64,000 bases of DNA. Origin: Parvibaculum indicum. Lineage in GTDB: Bacteria; Pseudomonadota; Alphaproteobacteria; Parvibaculales; Parvibaculaceae. The first letter of the stretch is position 1. Each line of letters opens with the position of its first letter. Made by a program: the position numbers and the translations under genes. The stretch is taken from NCBI RefSeq assembly GCF_011762095.1, contig NZ_JAASQO010000010.1, positions 79,501 to 143,500 of the forward strand, written 5' to 3'. Shown here piece after piece: positions 8,554-16,271 of the stretch. Below the pieces are notes generated by a model that did no database searches, was not told the origin of the DNA, and was given only the letters and a program-made list of their open reading frames with translations.

Positions 8554-8932
8554 ACCGTCGGCCTTTCCGGGCGCGGGAAAGACCGATGCAAAATACAACT
8601 ATCAGGTGTATCGAATTGGATCGTACAACCAATTTCAACCATGGCGAGCATAACTAAATCTCTATCCCGATTTCTCTCTATAAGCAAAGGTTTAGGCATA
8701 TCGAGCGATGCCATTCCGCCGGCGGCGTTTCGCAGGTGCGCGGAAACGGGACGGATATGGCAAGACCGGACGCCGGTCTGGGGATGAAGTGCAATGAAAG
8801 GGCCGCCGGACCCGGCCCGGCCCCGCCCGGTGCATTCCGCGTTGCGATGCGAAGGGCTCTGATCTAGGTTTCGCGAGGCTTGAAAGCGCGCCGGATTCGG
8901 CCGAACCGCGAGGTTCGGACGCCCCGCTGACC
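8554..8932. other. Intergenic region without a gene
   Basis: 379 bases between the LuxR gene start and tRNA-Arg. The part near 8590-8700 is clearly more AT-rich and probably holds the promoter of the minus-strand operon. No hairpin, repeat or small gene is convincing. Long minus-strand frames crossing it run through the tRNA and are rejected. Confidence 0.6.
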
Positions 8933-9009
8933 GGCCCCGTAGCTCAGCAGGATAGAGCATCAGATTCCTAATCTGAGGGTCGCAGGTTCGAATCCTGCCG
9001 GGGTCACCA
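8933..9009 (+). tRNA. tRNA-Arg (anticodon CCU)
   Basis: 77-nt cloverleaf with encoded CCA. Acceptor arms GGCCCCG and CGGGGTC pair with one G-U. The D arm contains AGCTCAGCAGGATAGAGC. The anticodon arm TCAGA/TCTGA encloses loop TTCCTAA with anticodon CCT at 8967-8969. The T arm is GCAGG-TTCGAAT-CCTGC. It decodes AGG, rare in this genome. tRNA-Arg(CCU) is a frequent integration target, but no integrase is seen next to it. Confidence 0.97.
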
Positions 9010-9123
9010 TCCCGCTGGCCGGAGTGTTCCGGCCGCGCGGCCCCTTTCCGAAGATCCGGCGAAAACCGGTCGATTCTCCCATTGGCAGACATCGTCTTCG
9101 TCCTCCCGAAATGCGCGCGGACA

Positions 9124-9181
9124 GACCAATAAAAATGGTCTATCTGCTATGTGCCCACGATTTAAACCAAATTATTTTGGT
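9124..9181. promoter_or_regulatory. Two candidate operator dyads upstream of the S24-like regulator
   Basis: In an AT-rich 60-base patch there are two short inverted repeats with related half-sites: GACCA (9124-9128)/TGGTC (9136-9140), and ACCAAA (9166-9171)/TTTGGT (9176-9181). Both contain ACCA...TGGT. They sit 120-180 bases before the start of a phage-repressor-type regulator and could be its own operators. This is inferred from symmetry and position only. Confidence 0.35.
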
Positions 9182-9300
9182 ATGACAACCTGTTTTTTTG
9201 GCACATCCGAAAGGAATAGTGTTCTGGACCTTTGGTTCCTCGCTATAGAGATGGTGTTACGGCTATAGATGGAGAAGTTTACCGAGCAGACCGTGAGCAG

Positions 9301-9999
9301 ATGTCCATAACCGATCGCCTTACCGCCCTGCGGAGTCATTTCGGGCTCTCCCAAAAAGCCATGGCGGCTCGCCTGGGAATCGCGGGCAATACCTGGCAGC
9401 GCTATGAACTGTCGAACGAACCGCCCAACTCTTCCGTCCTCGCTCGGCTCGCCGCGGACGGCATCGACACGCATTGGCTGCTCACCGGCGAAGGGTCGAT
9501 GCTGCACAGGCGCAATGCGACGGCGGACGGCTTTTCGGACCTTCCCCCCTCGCGCCTGGCCGACGACGAAATAGGCGGCGGCGGTTTCGTCCGCATTCCG
9601 CGTTTGCGCAGCCGGACGACCGAAGACGGCATGCGCATCGACGACCTCTCGCTCGACGGCGCCCTGGCCTTCAAACGGGACTGGCTGCGGACGGCATTCG
9701 GCACCGATCCGGAAAGCCTGCTGACCGTGGAAATGGAAGGCGAGGCGATGGAACCGGCGCTTCGCGACGGCGATCTGCTGCTGGTCGACACATCCCGGCC
9801 CCGCCTGCGCGGCGACGGCATCTACGCCTTCCGCGTGCAGGACATGCTCGCCATCCGCCGGCTGCAAATGAAACTCGACGGCAGCGTCCTGGTTTCATCG
9901 GACAATCCGGCCGCCGGACCGGCGGAGAGCTTCAACGCCGAAGCCGCCTCGACGCTGAATATCCTCGGCCGCGCGATCTGGGCGGGCGGCAGGATCTAG
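9301..9999 (+). CDS. LexA/phage C2-type HTH transcriptional regulator with inactive S24 peptidase domain
   Basis: 232 aa. Residues 5-40, DRLTALRSHFGLSQKAMAARL, are an XRE-type helix-turn-helix; THWLLTGEGSM (57-67) is the typical link in phage C2-like repressors. Residues ~140-230 follow the S24 fold (EGEAMEPALRDGDLLLVD). In self-cleaving members the motif is GDSMEP with Ser as nucleophile and a Lys before RL; here these are Ala149 and Arg186. It should therefore dimerise but not cleave itself. Start 9301 ATG preferred; a TTG at 9232 would add 23 residues. It follows tRNA-Arg and an AT-rich region with possible operators. Confidence 0.85.
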   Translation: MSITDRLTALRSHFGLSQKAMAARLGIAGNTWQRYELSNEPPNSSVLARLAADGIDTHWLLTGEGSMLHRRNATADGFSDLPPSRLADDEIGGGGFVRIPRLRSRTTEDGMRIDDLSLDGALAFKRDWLRTAFGTDPESLLTVEMEGEAMEPALRDGDLLLVDTSRPRLRGDGIYAFRVQDMLAIRRLQMKLDGSVLVSSDNPAAGPAESFNAEAASTLNILGRAIWAGGRI

Positions 10000-10107
10000 C
10001 GTCCGCCTCCGCGTACCCCCAGGCCTTCACGCCTTTTGCGACGTTCCAATTCCCGCCGGGCTATGACATCCTCCGCGCGCACTCACCCTCCCGCGGCGCT
10101 CCGGCTC

Positions 10108-11055
10108 ATGACATCACGCATTCTCATCATCAAACACGGCGCTTTCGGCGACATCATGCAGGCCGAGGGCGCGCTGCGCGACATCCGCGAAAACCATCCG
10201 CAGGCCGAGATCACACTGCTGACGACGCCGGCGTTCCGCGCGATCATGGGGCGCTGCCCCTGGGTGGACCATGTGACGATCGACGGGCGCGACCCGCGCT
10301 GGCGGCTGGACCGGATGATCGCACTGCGTAGCCGGTTGCGCGCCGGACATTTCGACATGGTCTACGACCTGCAGAATTCGAAACGCACGGCCTTCTATTA
10401 TCGCTGGATGCTGAAAGGCACGCCCTGGTCCGGCACGGCGCCGGGATGCAGCCATCCGCACAAGGCGAAGGAGCCGAAGAAGATCCGCACGCTCGACCGG
10501 CTCGCCGGACAGCTCGAAGATGCGGGCCTAACGATCAAATGGAGCCGGCATCCCGATCTTTCATGGCTCGCCGACGACGTGACAGAGCTGCTCGCCAAAG
10601 CCGGCGTGACGGTGCCCTATATCGTGCTCGTGCCGGGCTGCTCCGCCCGCCACCCGCAGAAACGCTGGCCGCATTACGACAGGCTGGCCGAAAAACTGAC
10701 CGGCGAAGGCTGGTGCGTCGCCATGGCGCCGGGCCCCGACGAAATGGATCTGGCCAAAACCATTCCCGGCATCCGCATCACCGATGTGAAGGGCCTGCTG
10801 AACTGGTTCGAGCTGGCGGGCGTGCTGAAGAACGCGGCCTTCGTGGTCGGCAACGATACCGGGCCGAGCCACATGGCCGCGCATCTCGGCACGCAAGGCC
10901 TGGCGCTTTTCGGCAGCTACTCGCCGGCCGAGCGGACGGGGATCATCCGGGAGAATTTCGGGGTGATCGAGGTGGCGGATCTCGCCGCGCTGCCCGTGGA
11001 ACGGGTGCATGCGGAGATGATGAAACGGCTGAAGCCTCAGTCGAATTCGGTGTAG
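10108..11055 (+). CDS. Glycosyltransferase family 9 (heptosyltransferase-like)
   Basis: 315 aa. The N-terminus SRILIIKHGAFGDIMQAEGA is the usual GT9 opening, and the second Rossmann domain has FVVGNDTGPSHMAAHLGT, the nucleotide-sugar binding signature of ADP-heptose:LPS transferases. Likely transfers a sugar to lipopolysaccharide core at the inner membrane; the exact acceptor cannot be told. ATG 10108 matches where homology starts; ATG 10063 and the frame start at 10036 are alternatives, none with a clear ribosome site. Its end overlaps the convergent DUF6165 gene by 19 bases. Confidence 0.88.
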   Translation: MTSRILIIKHGAFGDIMQAEGALRDIRENHPQAEITLLTTPAFRAIMGRCPWVDHVTIDGRDPRWRLDRMIALRSRLRAGHFDMVYDLQNSKRTAFYYRWMLKGTPWSGTAPGCSHPHKAKEPKKIRTLDRLAGQLEDAGLTIKWSRHPDLSWLADDVTELLAKAGVTVPYIVLVPGCSARHPQKRWPHYDRLAEKLTGEGWCVAMAPGPDEMDLAKTIPGIRITDVKGLLNWFELAGVLKNAAFVVGNDTGPSHMAAHLGTQGLALFGSYSPAERTGIIRENFGVIEVADLAALPVERVHAEMMKRLKPQSNSV

Positions 11056-11447
11056 GACTTTTCCTCGACGATCGCCGAACCGGTCAGAAGGTTGATTTCC
11101 TTCTTGATGGCGGCGCGCTTGTCGTTGGTCTTGTAGACCGCGCGGGCGAGCCCGACGAACTTCTCGCCGAAATCCTTGTCCGCCTCGCATTGGCGGATAT
11201 CGTCCTCAATGTCCCAGAGCGCCTCGTTGACCGCTTTGAGTTCGCCCTCCAGACGCTTGAGCTCGGCGCTTTCCTTGAGGTTTTCCGAGCGCGCCCGGTC
11301 CAGCACCTGAAGCTCGTGACGCACATTGACGAGTTTGGCCGCATCGCTCATCCGCTCCGACTTGATCCGGAGAATGGTGATCTTGTCGATCAGCTCCCCC
11401 GGGCCGACCTCGATCAGGATCGGTGTAACCTCTGCTGCTCCGCCCAT
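11037..11447 (-). CDS. DUF6165 family protein
   Basis: 136 aa. The segment PILIEVGPGELIDKITILRIKSER near the N-terminus followed by long charged helices (VNVRHELQVLDRARSEN, EGELKAVNEALWDIEDDIR) fits the DUF6165 family, predicted mostly coiled coil and often located beside LPS glycosyltransferase genes. Function unknown. ATG 11447 has a GAGGGGC box just upstream; the longer frame to 11531 is not supported. Convergent with the GT9 gene, suggesting linked envelope function by neighbourhood only. Confidence 0.8.
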   Translation of the reverse strand: MGGAAEVTPILIEVGPGELIDKITILRIKSERMSDAAKLVNVRHELQVLDRARSENLKESAELKRLEGELKAVNEALWDIEDDIRQCEADKDFGEKFVGLARAVYKTNDKRAAIKKEINLLTGSAIVEEKSYTEFD

Positions 11448-11689
11448 GAGCCCCTCGCGCTGCGAAATGGATGAGGGGTGTCCTATACCCAATGCACGGG
11501 AAGCTGTCACGCCATGGAAGCATGCGCGCACCGCCGCCTGCGACCGGAGGACAACTCGCCCGCGGCCCGGCCCCGGCGTATAGTCCGGTCCCGGCGCGGG
11601 ACGACGCGGGGAGCGGGAGCTTCAGCATTCCTCAACCCCGCCGCCCTATAACCGGTCCCGCGACAAGGCCGGAGGCCCGACAGAGGATC

Positions 11690-12043
11690 ATGACCATGCT
11701 GGGACGCTTCCTCGCCACGCTGCGCGCGGGGCTGGACACACATCGCGATCCCCATGAACGCCGGGGGCAGACGCGCGCGGCGCGCCCCGTGCTGATGCTC
11801 GAAATCGACGGCTACGAACATATCGCGCGGGACTGGTCGCTGAGCGGGGCCGCGATCCGGGGTTTTTCCGCCGCCGCCGAACCGGGGCAGATCGTCTCCG
11901 GCCGGCTTTTCTGGCGTGCCGATACGCGCCGCCTGCCCTTCGCGGCGGAGCTGCTGCGGGTGGAACCGGGCGGCCTTGCGGCGCTGCGCTGGCTCGACCT
12001 GCCGCTCGCCATCCACCAGGAAATGGAAGCGGCCCTCGACTGA
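11690..12043 (+). CDS. PilZ-like domain protein
   Basis: 117 aa. An Arg-rich stretch HERRGQTRAARP is followed by a beta-rich region with DWSLSGAAIRGF, resembling the RxxxR and [DN]xSxxG elements of PilZ domains that bind cyclic-di-GMP. The spacing is not perfect and the first motif is uncertain, so binding is inferred. ATG 11690 has an AGAGGA box just upstream. No neighbour points to a specific target. Confidence 0.6.
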   Translation: MTMLGRFLATLRAGLDTHRDPHERRGQTRAARPVLMLEIDGYEHIARDWSLSGAAIRGFSAAAEPGQIVSGRLFWRADTRRLPFAAELLRVEPGGLAALRWLDLPLAIHQEMEAALD

Positions 12044-12073
12044 CCGCCCCCACCCGGCCCTCGGGTAGTGCTG

Positions 12074-12218
12074 GCCCTCCCCCTCCCGAGGGGGAGGGTT
12101 GGGTGGGGGTGAGCGACAAAAGCCGGCGCCCGCATCTGTGGAGACGCTGCTTTCCCCCACCCGTCCGCCCAAACCCTCCGGGTTTGAACAGCCGACCTCC
12201 CCCGCAGGCGGGGGAGGT
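12074..12218. repeat. CCTCCCCC/GGGGGAGG palindromic repeat (family B), two hairpins
   Basis: Two hairpins separated by ~70 bases: CCCTCCCCCTC...GAGGGGGAGGG (from 12074) and ACCTCCCCCGC...GGGGGAGGT (12195-12218), with CCCACCC/GGGTGGG flanking units. The same composite occurs in at least seven other intergenic places in this window, each time outside genes, so it is an interspersed element rather than a terminator. Confidence 0.75.
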
Positions 12219-12365
12219 AATGAATGTCCGATGCCTGCCCAACCTGCCTGACGCAGCGGGCGCAAGGCGTTGCGCGCGCGCCGTCACGAATGGCTTTTCA
12301 AGACCTTATCCCCCTGTAGGCTCGCCTCATTCAGAATGAAAAACGGCGAGAGCCAGGGAGGAAAC

Positions 12366-13187
12366 ATGACCGACTACCAGACGCTGAAAATCGAAAAGGA
12401 CGGCGCCGTCGACTGGGTGACGATGAACCGCCCGGACGCGCTCAACGCCATGAACGCCACGCTGGTGGCGGAACTGAGCGACTATTTCGGCGGGCTCTAT
12501 ACCGACCATTCGGTGCGCATCGTCGTCTTGCGCGGCGCAGGGCGCGCGTTCTGCGCAGGCCTCGACCTCAAGGAACGCTCCAATGAGGGCGGCGGCAACG
12601 CGGCGGACGAAAGCGGCGCCTCGCCCCAGGCCGGCCTCGCCAAGCAGCGCTCGATCAGCGAGATCGTGATGCGCATGCGCCGCTGCCCGCAGGCGATCGT
12701 CAGCCTGATCCACGGTCCCGCCTGCGGCGGCGGCTTCGCGCTGGCGCTGGCCAGCGACATCCGCATCGCAGGAACAAGCGCGCGGATGAACGCCGCCTTC
12801 ATCCGCATCGGGCTGTCGGCCTGCGATATCGGCGTGAGCTATTTCCTGCCGCGCCTCGTCGGCACGTCGGTCGCCGCCGAACTGATGATGACGGGCCGCT
12901 TCATCGAGGCGGCGCGCGCCGAACGGGTGGGCCTCGTTTCCGAAGTGGTGCCGGACGAGAAACTGGCCGAGGCGGCCGCGCCCTATATCGAGGAAATGCT
13001 GACGACCTCGCCGCTGGGGCTTCGCCTCACCAAGGAATGCCTCAACATGTCCGTCGACGCAGGCTCGCTGGAAGCCGCCATCGCCATGGAAGACCGCAAC
13101 CAGATCCTCTGCGCGCAGACGAACGACATGAAGGAAGGGGTGACGGCCTTCCTCCAGAAGCGGCGACCGGAGTATGAAAACCGCTGA
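12366..13187 (+). CDS. Enoyl-CoA hydratase/isomerase family protein
   Basis: 273 aa crotonase. RGAGRAFCAGLDLKE and GPACGGGFALALASD form the CoA-binding oxyanion hole; RIGLSACDIGVSYFLPRLVG replaces the usual first catalytic glutamate region, a variant seen in many actinobacterial and proteobacterial crotonases. The reaction is probably hydration or isomerisation of an acyl-CoA, substrate unknown. Start ATG 12366 follows AGGGAGGAAAC, a very good ribosome site also used by several lipid genes here. No operon partner directly beside it. Confidence 0.9.
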   Translation: MTDYQTLKIEKDGAVDWVTMNRPDALNAMNATLVAELSDYFGGLYTDHSVRIVVLRGAGRAFCAGLDLKERSNEGGGNAADESGASPQAGLAKQRSISEIVMRMRRCPQAIVSLIHGPACGGGFALALASDIRIAGTSARMNAAFIRIGLSACDIGVSYFLPRLVGTSVAAELMMTGRFIEAARAERVGLVSEVVPDEKLAEAAAPYIEEMLTTSPLGLRLTKECLNMSVDAGSLEAAIAMEDRNQILCAQTNDMKEGVTAFLQKRRPEYENR

Positions 13188-13459
13188 TTTCCGCGGGTTT
13201 TCCGGACGCTCCGGCAGGGTTTGTTTCGCTTTCAAAATGACTCACACAAAACATTACAAACCCTGACCGACCCCACACATCTCCACGCAAGTCGCGTTGA
13301 GTAACACGGGCCCGCCGGTACGCTTTGGGTGTCGGAAGCGGCCGGACCGAACGTCTCCACCGAGGGGACGGAGACTTGAGACAGCCGCTTCCCGCCCCCT
13401 CCACGGAGGGGATGCAAAAGAGGTTCCCGGGAGCCTCGCCATTTGGAGGGAGTGAGCAA

Positions 13460-13879
13460 ATGGACAGCTTCGCAGATCACGTCAGCGCCCGCCTTGCCGA
13501 GCGGAGCCTCGTCGACCGGACCCCGGCCGACCGGACCCGTTACACCCCGGCCGGGCGGACCCGCGCCCCGAATGCCCGCATGGCGCGGGCCTGGCATGTG
13601 AGCGAAGCCCCGCAGGACGCCCTTGCCGCGATGAGCGGGAACTGGGCGGCGGAAAAGGGCCTGGACATGCGCGCGCTGGCCCGCTTCGCCGCCTGGACCG
13701 GCATGGGCGCCCTGTTCGGCGTGTGGGTGGGCCTGTGCTTCTGCGCCGCCATGCTGCTGCTCTCGCCCGCCACCAGTTTCGCGCAAGCCTTCGACGCGCT
13801 TCCCCTGTTTCCGGCCATCGGCGCGGTGGCCGCCTCGATATTCGCCCTGGGCATGGTCCCGGGCGGATCCCGCGACTGA
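13460..13879 (+). CDS. Hypothetical membrane protein with two transmembrane segments
   Basis: 139 aa. The N-terminal ~75 residues are hydrophilic with repeated TPADRTR/TPAGRTR units. Two hydrophobic helices follow (MGALFGVWVGLCFCAAMLLL and LFPAIGAVAASIFALGM). GGAGGG at 13445-13450 lies suitably before ATG 13460, and a strong terminator follows at 13.97 kb, which supports a real gene. No family recognised. Confidence 0.6.
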   Translation: MDSFADHVSARLAERSLVDRTPADRTRYTPAGRTRAPNARMARAWHVSEAPQDALAAMSGNWAAEKGLDMRALARFAAWTGMGALFGVWVGLCFCAAMLLLSPATSFAQAFDALPLFPAIGAVAASIFALGMVPGGSRD

Positions 13880-13968
13880 GGGGGCGAGCCCCCAAATCCC
13901 CCCCGGTGGGCGGACCTCCTCAGTCGTCATCTCTCGATCCCTGACTTTCGAGACATGATCCTCGCACC

Positions 13969-14003
13969 TGCCGCCATCCCTTCCCTCGGGATGGCGGCCT
14001 TTT
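13969..14003 (+). terminator. Rho-independent terminator
   Basis: Perfect 11-bp stem GCCGCCATCCC / GGGATGGCGGC with a seven-base loop, followed by CTTTTG. It ends the transcript of the two-TM membrane protein. Confidence 0.85.
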
Positions 14004-14135
14004 GCGTGAATAGTCGTAAAAACCCGAAATATCAGGCTTTTTATAGTTAACGCGACTTGGCAAATCTCCAACTCGCATCCATTATGGCGCCGATTATTGT
14101 CCCCGCGTTCATTTCTCACGGAGCCGCACTCGCTA

Positions 14136-14744
14136 ATGGCCCAATCGCCTGCGTCTGCCCCCAAACTGCCCATTACCCTATGCGACAACATGGCCGACCT
14201 CTCCTTCGAGATCGGCCATTCGCGCGACTTTCTTTCCTATTGGCAGTCGCTGCGCCAGGAGGGCGAAATCCCCCATGCGCGGCAGGTAAACCCCGGAAAA
14301 ATCAAGGAGTTGCTGCCCGACCTCATCATCTTCGAAGTGCTGGAGGACGGCACGGTGCGCTACCGGCTCACCGGCACGCGGGTGATGGAACGCACCGGCC
14401 TGGAGCCGACCGGCAAGTCCTTGCAGGACATGGTGAAATCGGAATTCGCCGAGATGCTGGCCTTCGCCTTCCAGAGCGTGGTGAGCCTGAAAATCGGCAT
14501 CATGGCGCATTTCATGAACCACTACCGGGGCGGCCATTCGGGCCGGATGGAGGTGGTGATCCTGCCCTTGCGCGCGCCGGAAAACGAACCGCCCCGCGTG
14601 ATCTGCCACTGGTCGCGCGACCCGGAAGTGGCCGAGCACATCATCGGCCTGGAACGCATGACCGACCGGATCGACGATGCGACAATCTTCGACCTCGGCT
14701 TCGGCCTGCCCGACGAAAGCCTGCTGGCCGCCTTCCGCGCGTGA
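14136..14744 (+). CDS. PAS-like domain protein (PAS_5 / DUF1488-neighbour type)
   Basis: 202 aa. The layout FLSYWQSLRQEGEIPHA, LLPDLIIFEVLEDGTVRYRL and GTRVMERTGLEPTGKS is that of the alphaproteobacterial PAS_5 family, single PAS-fold proteins without an attached kinase or cyclase. Ligand and partner are unknown; a sensory role is inferred from the fold. ATG 14136 has GGAG about 12 bases upstream; the TTG at 14097 is less likely. Confidence 0.8.
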   Translation: MAQSPASAPKLPITLCDNMADLSFEIGHSRDFLSYWQSLRQEGEIPHARQVNPGKIKELLPDLIIFEVLEDGTVRYRLTGTRVMERTGLEPTGKSLQDMVKSEFAEMLAFAFQSVVSLKIGIMAHFMNHYRGGHSGRMEVVILPLRAPENEPPRVICHWSRDPEVAEHIIGLERMTDRIDDATIFDLGFGLPDESLLAAFRA

Positions 14745-15084
14745 GGTTGGGATGAGGTTCGGGTGAGATTGCGCGTGAGCCCGAGTGAGATTGCGCAAGA
14801 GAAAAGCGAGATTGGGGAGAGGTTCGGGCAAGATTGAGCGCAAGGTTCGAACCTTGCCCCGATGAGGACCGGACGCCCCGCGCGCAACGGACTTATCCCC
14901 GCTTCCGCGCCTTCGCCATGGCCGGGCCCGACCCGGCCACCCACATCTTTATCCCCTCCCCCGTCCTGAACCTGTCATGCCCGGGCGCCCCGATGCGCTT
15001 TATACCCCCGGGGGGAATATCCTTATTGCCCTGTTTATATCAATACTTATATAATTCAATGAACGAGGGGGCGGGAGCGGAGAA
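14745..15084. repeat. Intergenic region with degenerate GA-rich direct repeats and an 18-bp palindrome
   Basis: No gene seen. Between 14745 and 14850 units like GTGAGATTGCGC recur (exact copies at 14763-14774 and 14785-14796, period 22) with variants containing GAGGTTCGGG. At 14840-14857 there is a perfect 18-bp palindrome, GCAAGGTTCGAACCTTGC. The region just before 15085 is AT-rich and may hold the promoter of the toxin-antitoxin remnant. Confidence 0.6.
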
Positions 15085-15396
15085 ATGACGAAACCGGTCC
15101 GGTTCGAGGGCGATGCGCTGGACGAGTTGCGCGCCTTCCCCGACGCGACCCGGATGACTGGAAGCCGATGAAGACTGTCGGCCTAAAAAACGCGAAATCC
15201 GGGGGTGCGCGAAATCAGGATTGCCGAGGACGGCGACCGGTTCCGCATCATCTATGTCGCGAAATTCGAGGAGGCGGTTTACGTGCTGCACGCCTTCGAG
15301 AAGAAGACGCGGAAAACGCCGAAACGGAACCTCGATCTGGCGACGGCGCGGTTCAAGGCGCTGCAACAAAGGCGGCGGAAGGACAAAGCAAAATGA
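15085..15396 (+). pseudogene. Broken Gp49/HigB-like (RelE superfamily) toxin gene
   Basis: The reading frame begins MTKPVRFEGDALDELRAFPD at 15085 and ends in the same frame with VREIRIAEDGDRFRIIYVAK, EEAVYVLHAFEKKT and LATARFKAL, the classic phage-derived Gp49-like toxin. Between them the frame moves: DPDDWKPMKTVG is read only in another frame, and in-frame TGA (15169) and TAA codons appear. A stretch of the usual central region is missing and a 9-base repeat CGCGAAATC is duplicated near 15198-15222. So the toxin carries a deletion plus an insertion and cannot be made whole. Its stop overlaps the antitoxin start (ATGA). Confidence 0.85.
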
Positions 15397-15713
15397 GCAG
15401 GCAGGCAGGAAAGAAAGCGCCCAAAAAGGCCGACGCGCCGGAGGCGCATGAAAGCGTCTCGCATGCGCTGGCTGCGAGCGACGCGGAGGCGGCGAGCATG
15501 CGGCTCCGCGCCGATCTGATGATCGCGCTGCGCGACCGCGTGGAAAGCTGGGACGTGACGCAGGCCGACGCCGCAAAGCGGCTCGGCATCTCCCAGCCGC
15601 GCCTCAACGATTTGCTGAAAGGCCGGATCGAGAAATTCAGCATGGACATGCTGGTGAAACTCGGCACCCGCGCCGGCTTCCGCGTGGAAATGAAACTGCG
15701 CAAGGCGGCATGA
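15393..15713 (+). CDS. XRE-family HTH antitoxin of a HigBA-type system
   Basis: 106 aa. Basic N-terminus, then residues ~30-100: LRADLMIALRDRVESW, VTQADAAKRLGISQPRLNDL and FSMDMLVKLGTRAGF, the XRE antitoxin commonly encoded right after Gp49-like toxins. It starts inside the stop of the toxin remnant (ATGA at 15393). With the toxin broken, the protein may persist as a plain DNA-binding autoregulator or be decaying. The frame is intact, without stops or shifts. Confidence 0.88.
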   Translation: MSRQAGKKAPKKADAPEAHESVSHALAASDAEAASMRLRADLMIALRDRVESWDVTQADAAKRLGISQPRLNDLLKGRIEKFSMDMLVKLGTRAGFRVEMKLRKAA

Positions 15714-15735
15714 GGGGCAATGCCTCCCCTCTATC

Positions 15736-15880
15736 GTCATGGCCCGACTTGTTCGGGCCATCCACGTCTTGAGCCCGATGGCGGAAAGACGTGGATGCCC
15801 CGCATAAAGCGGGGCATGACGCTTTAGGGAAAACGCCTTACTCCGAAACTGTCATGCCCGGACTTGATCCGGGCATCCAG
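15736..15880. repeat. Palindromic repeats (family A, CCCGG hairpins), three units
   Basis: Hairpins built as GTCATG-GCCCGA...TCGGGC, CCCCGC...GCGGGG-CATGAC and GTCATGCCCGGA...TCCGGGCATCC follow one another between the antitoxin and the small Cys-rich gene. The GTCAT...ATGAC ends and CCGG cores mark them as the REP-like family found throughout the window. Confidence 0.75.
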
Positions 15881-15887
15881 AAGGTAC

Positions 15888-16091
15888 CTAACCTGTATTG
15901 CAGGCATTTGCACAGTAATAACAACCGTTCGACTGCGCGTAGGTCTTCTTGGCCTCCGCGACAGCGGGACGGCAACTATCGAAATCGCCTAGATACAGGC
16001 GATTTTCTGGGTTCGGAAGAAAGCTGCAACTCGCGGTATGAACCTCATGGTCACCGTTCGACTGCGCATTCCTGTTCACGTAATACCTCAT
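15888..16091 (-). CDS. Small Cys/His-rich protein of unknown function
   Basis: 67 aa. RYYVNRNAQSNGDHEVHTA, SCSFLPNPENRLYLGDF and a C-terminal SNGCYYCANAC give five cysteines and two histidines in spacing that suggests zinc binding. Short proteins of this pattern occur sporadically in many bacteria, often in accessory regions; I know no assigned function. ATG 16091 has an excellent GGAG box after an A-run. It is divergent from the ParB-like gene and shares its lower GC content, so the two may have arrived together. Confidence 0.75.
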   Translation of the reverse strand: MRYYVNRNAQSNGDHEVHTASCSFLPNPENRLYLGDFDSCRPAVAEAKKTYAQSNGCYYCANACNTG

Positions 16092-16271
16092 TCCAAGACT
16101 CCTTTTTTGCTCTAGAGCCACTGGATACCGACACCTCTTCTTTTTTATTTAGTATGGACTCACGACGATTCTGAAGAGTGAGTCAATATGAATCCTGTGC
16201 ATATAAATCAGACTTGATTTCCACCAGCACATTTGCGCGAATATTCAAGCTTCATACTCGGGGGAGGCACG

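Noticed and set aside
8550-9092. Minus-strand 180-codon frame
   Set aside because: It runs antisense through tRNA-Arg and contains GRIRTCDPQIRNLMLYPAEL, a well-known false protein produced by translating this tRNA.
8933-9999. Prophage or integrative element at tRNA-Arg
   Set aside because: There is a phage-type regulator but no integrase, no duplicated tRNA end and no structural phage gene, so an intact element is not supported.
14522-14944. Minus-strand frame across the GA-rich repeats
   Set aside because: Its sequence is only the translated direct repeats plus the antisense of the PAS gene.
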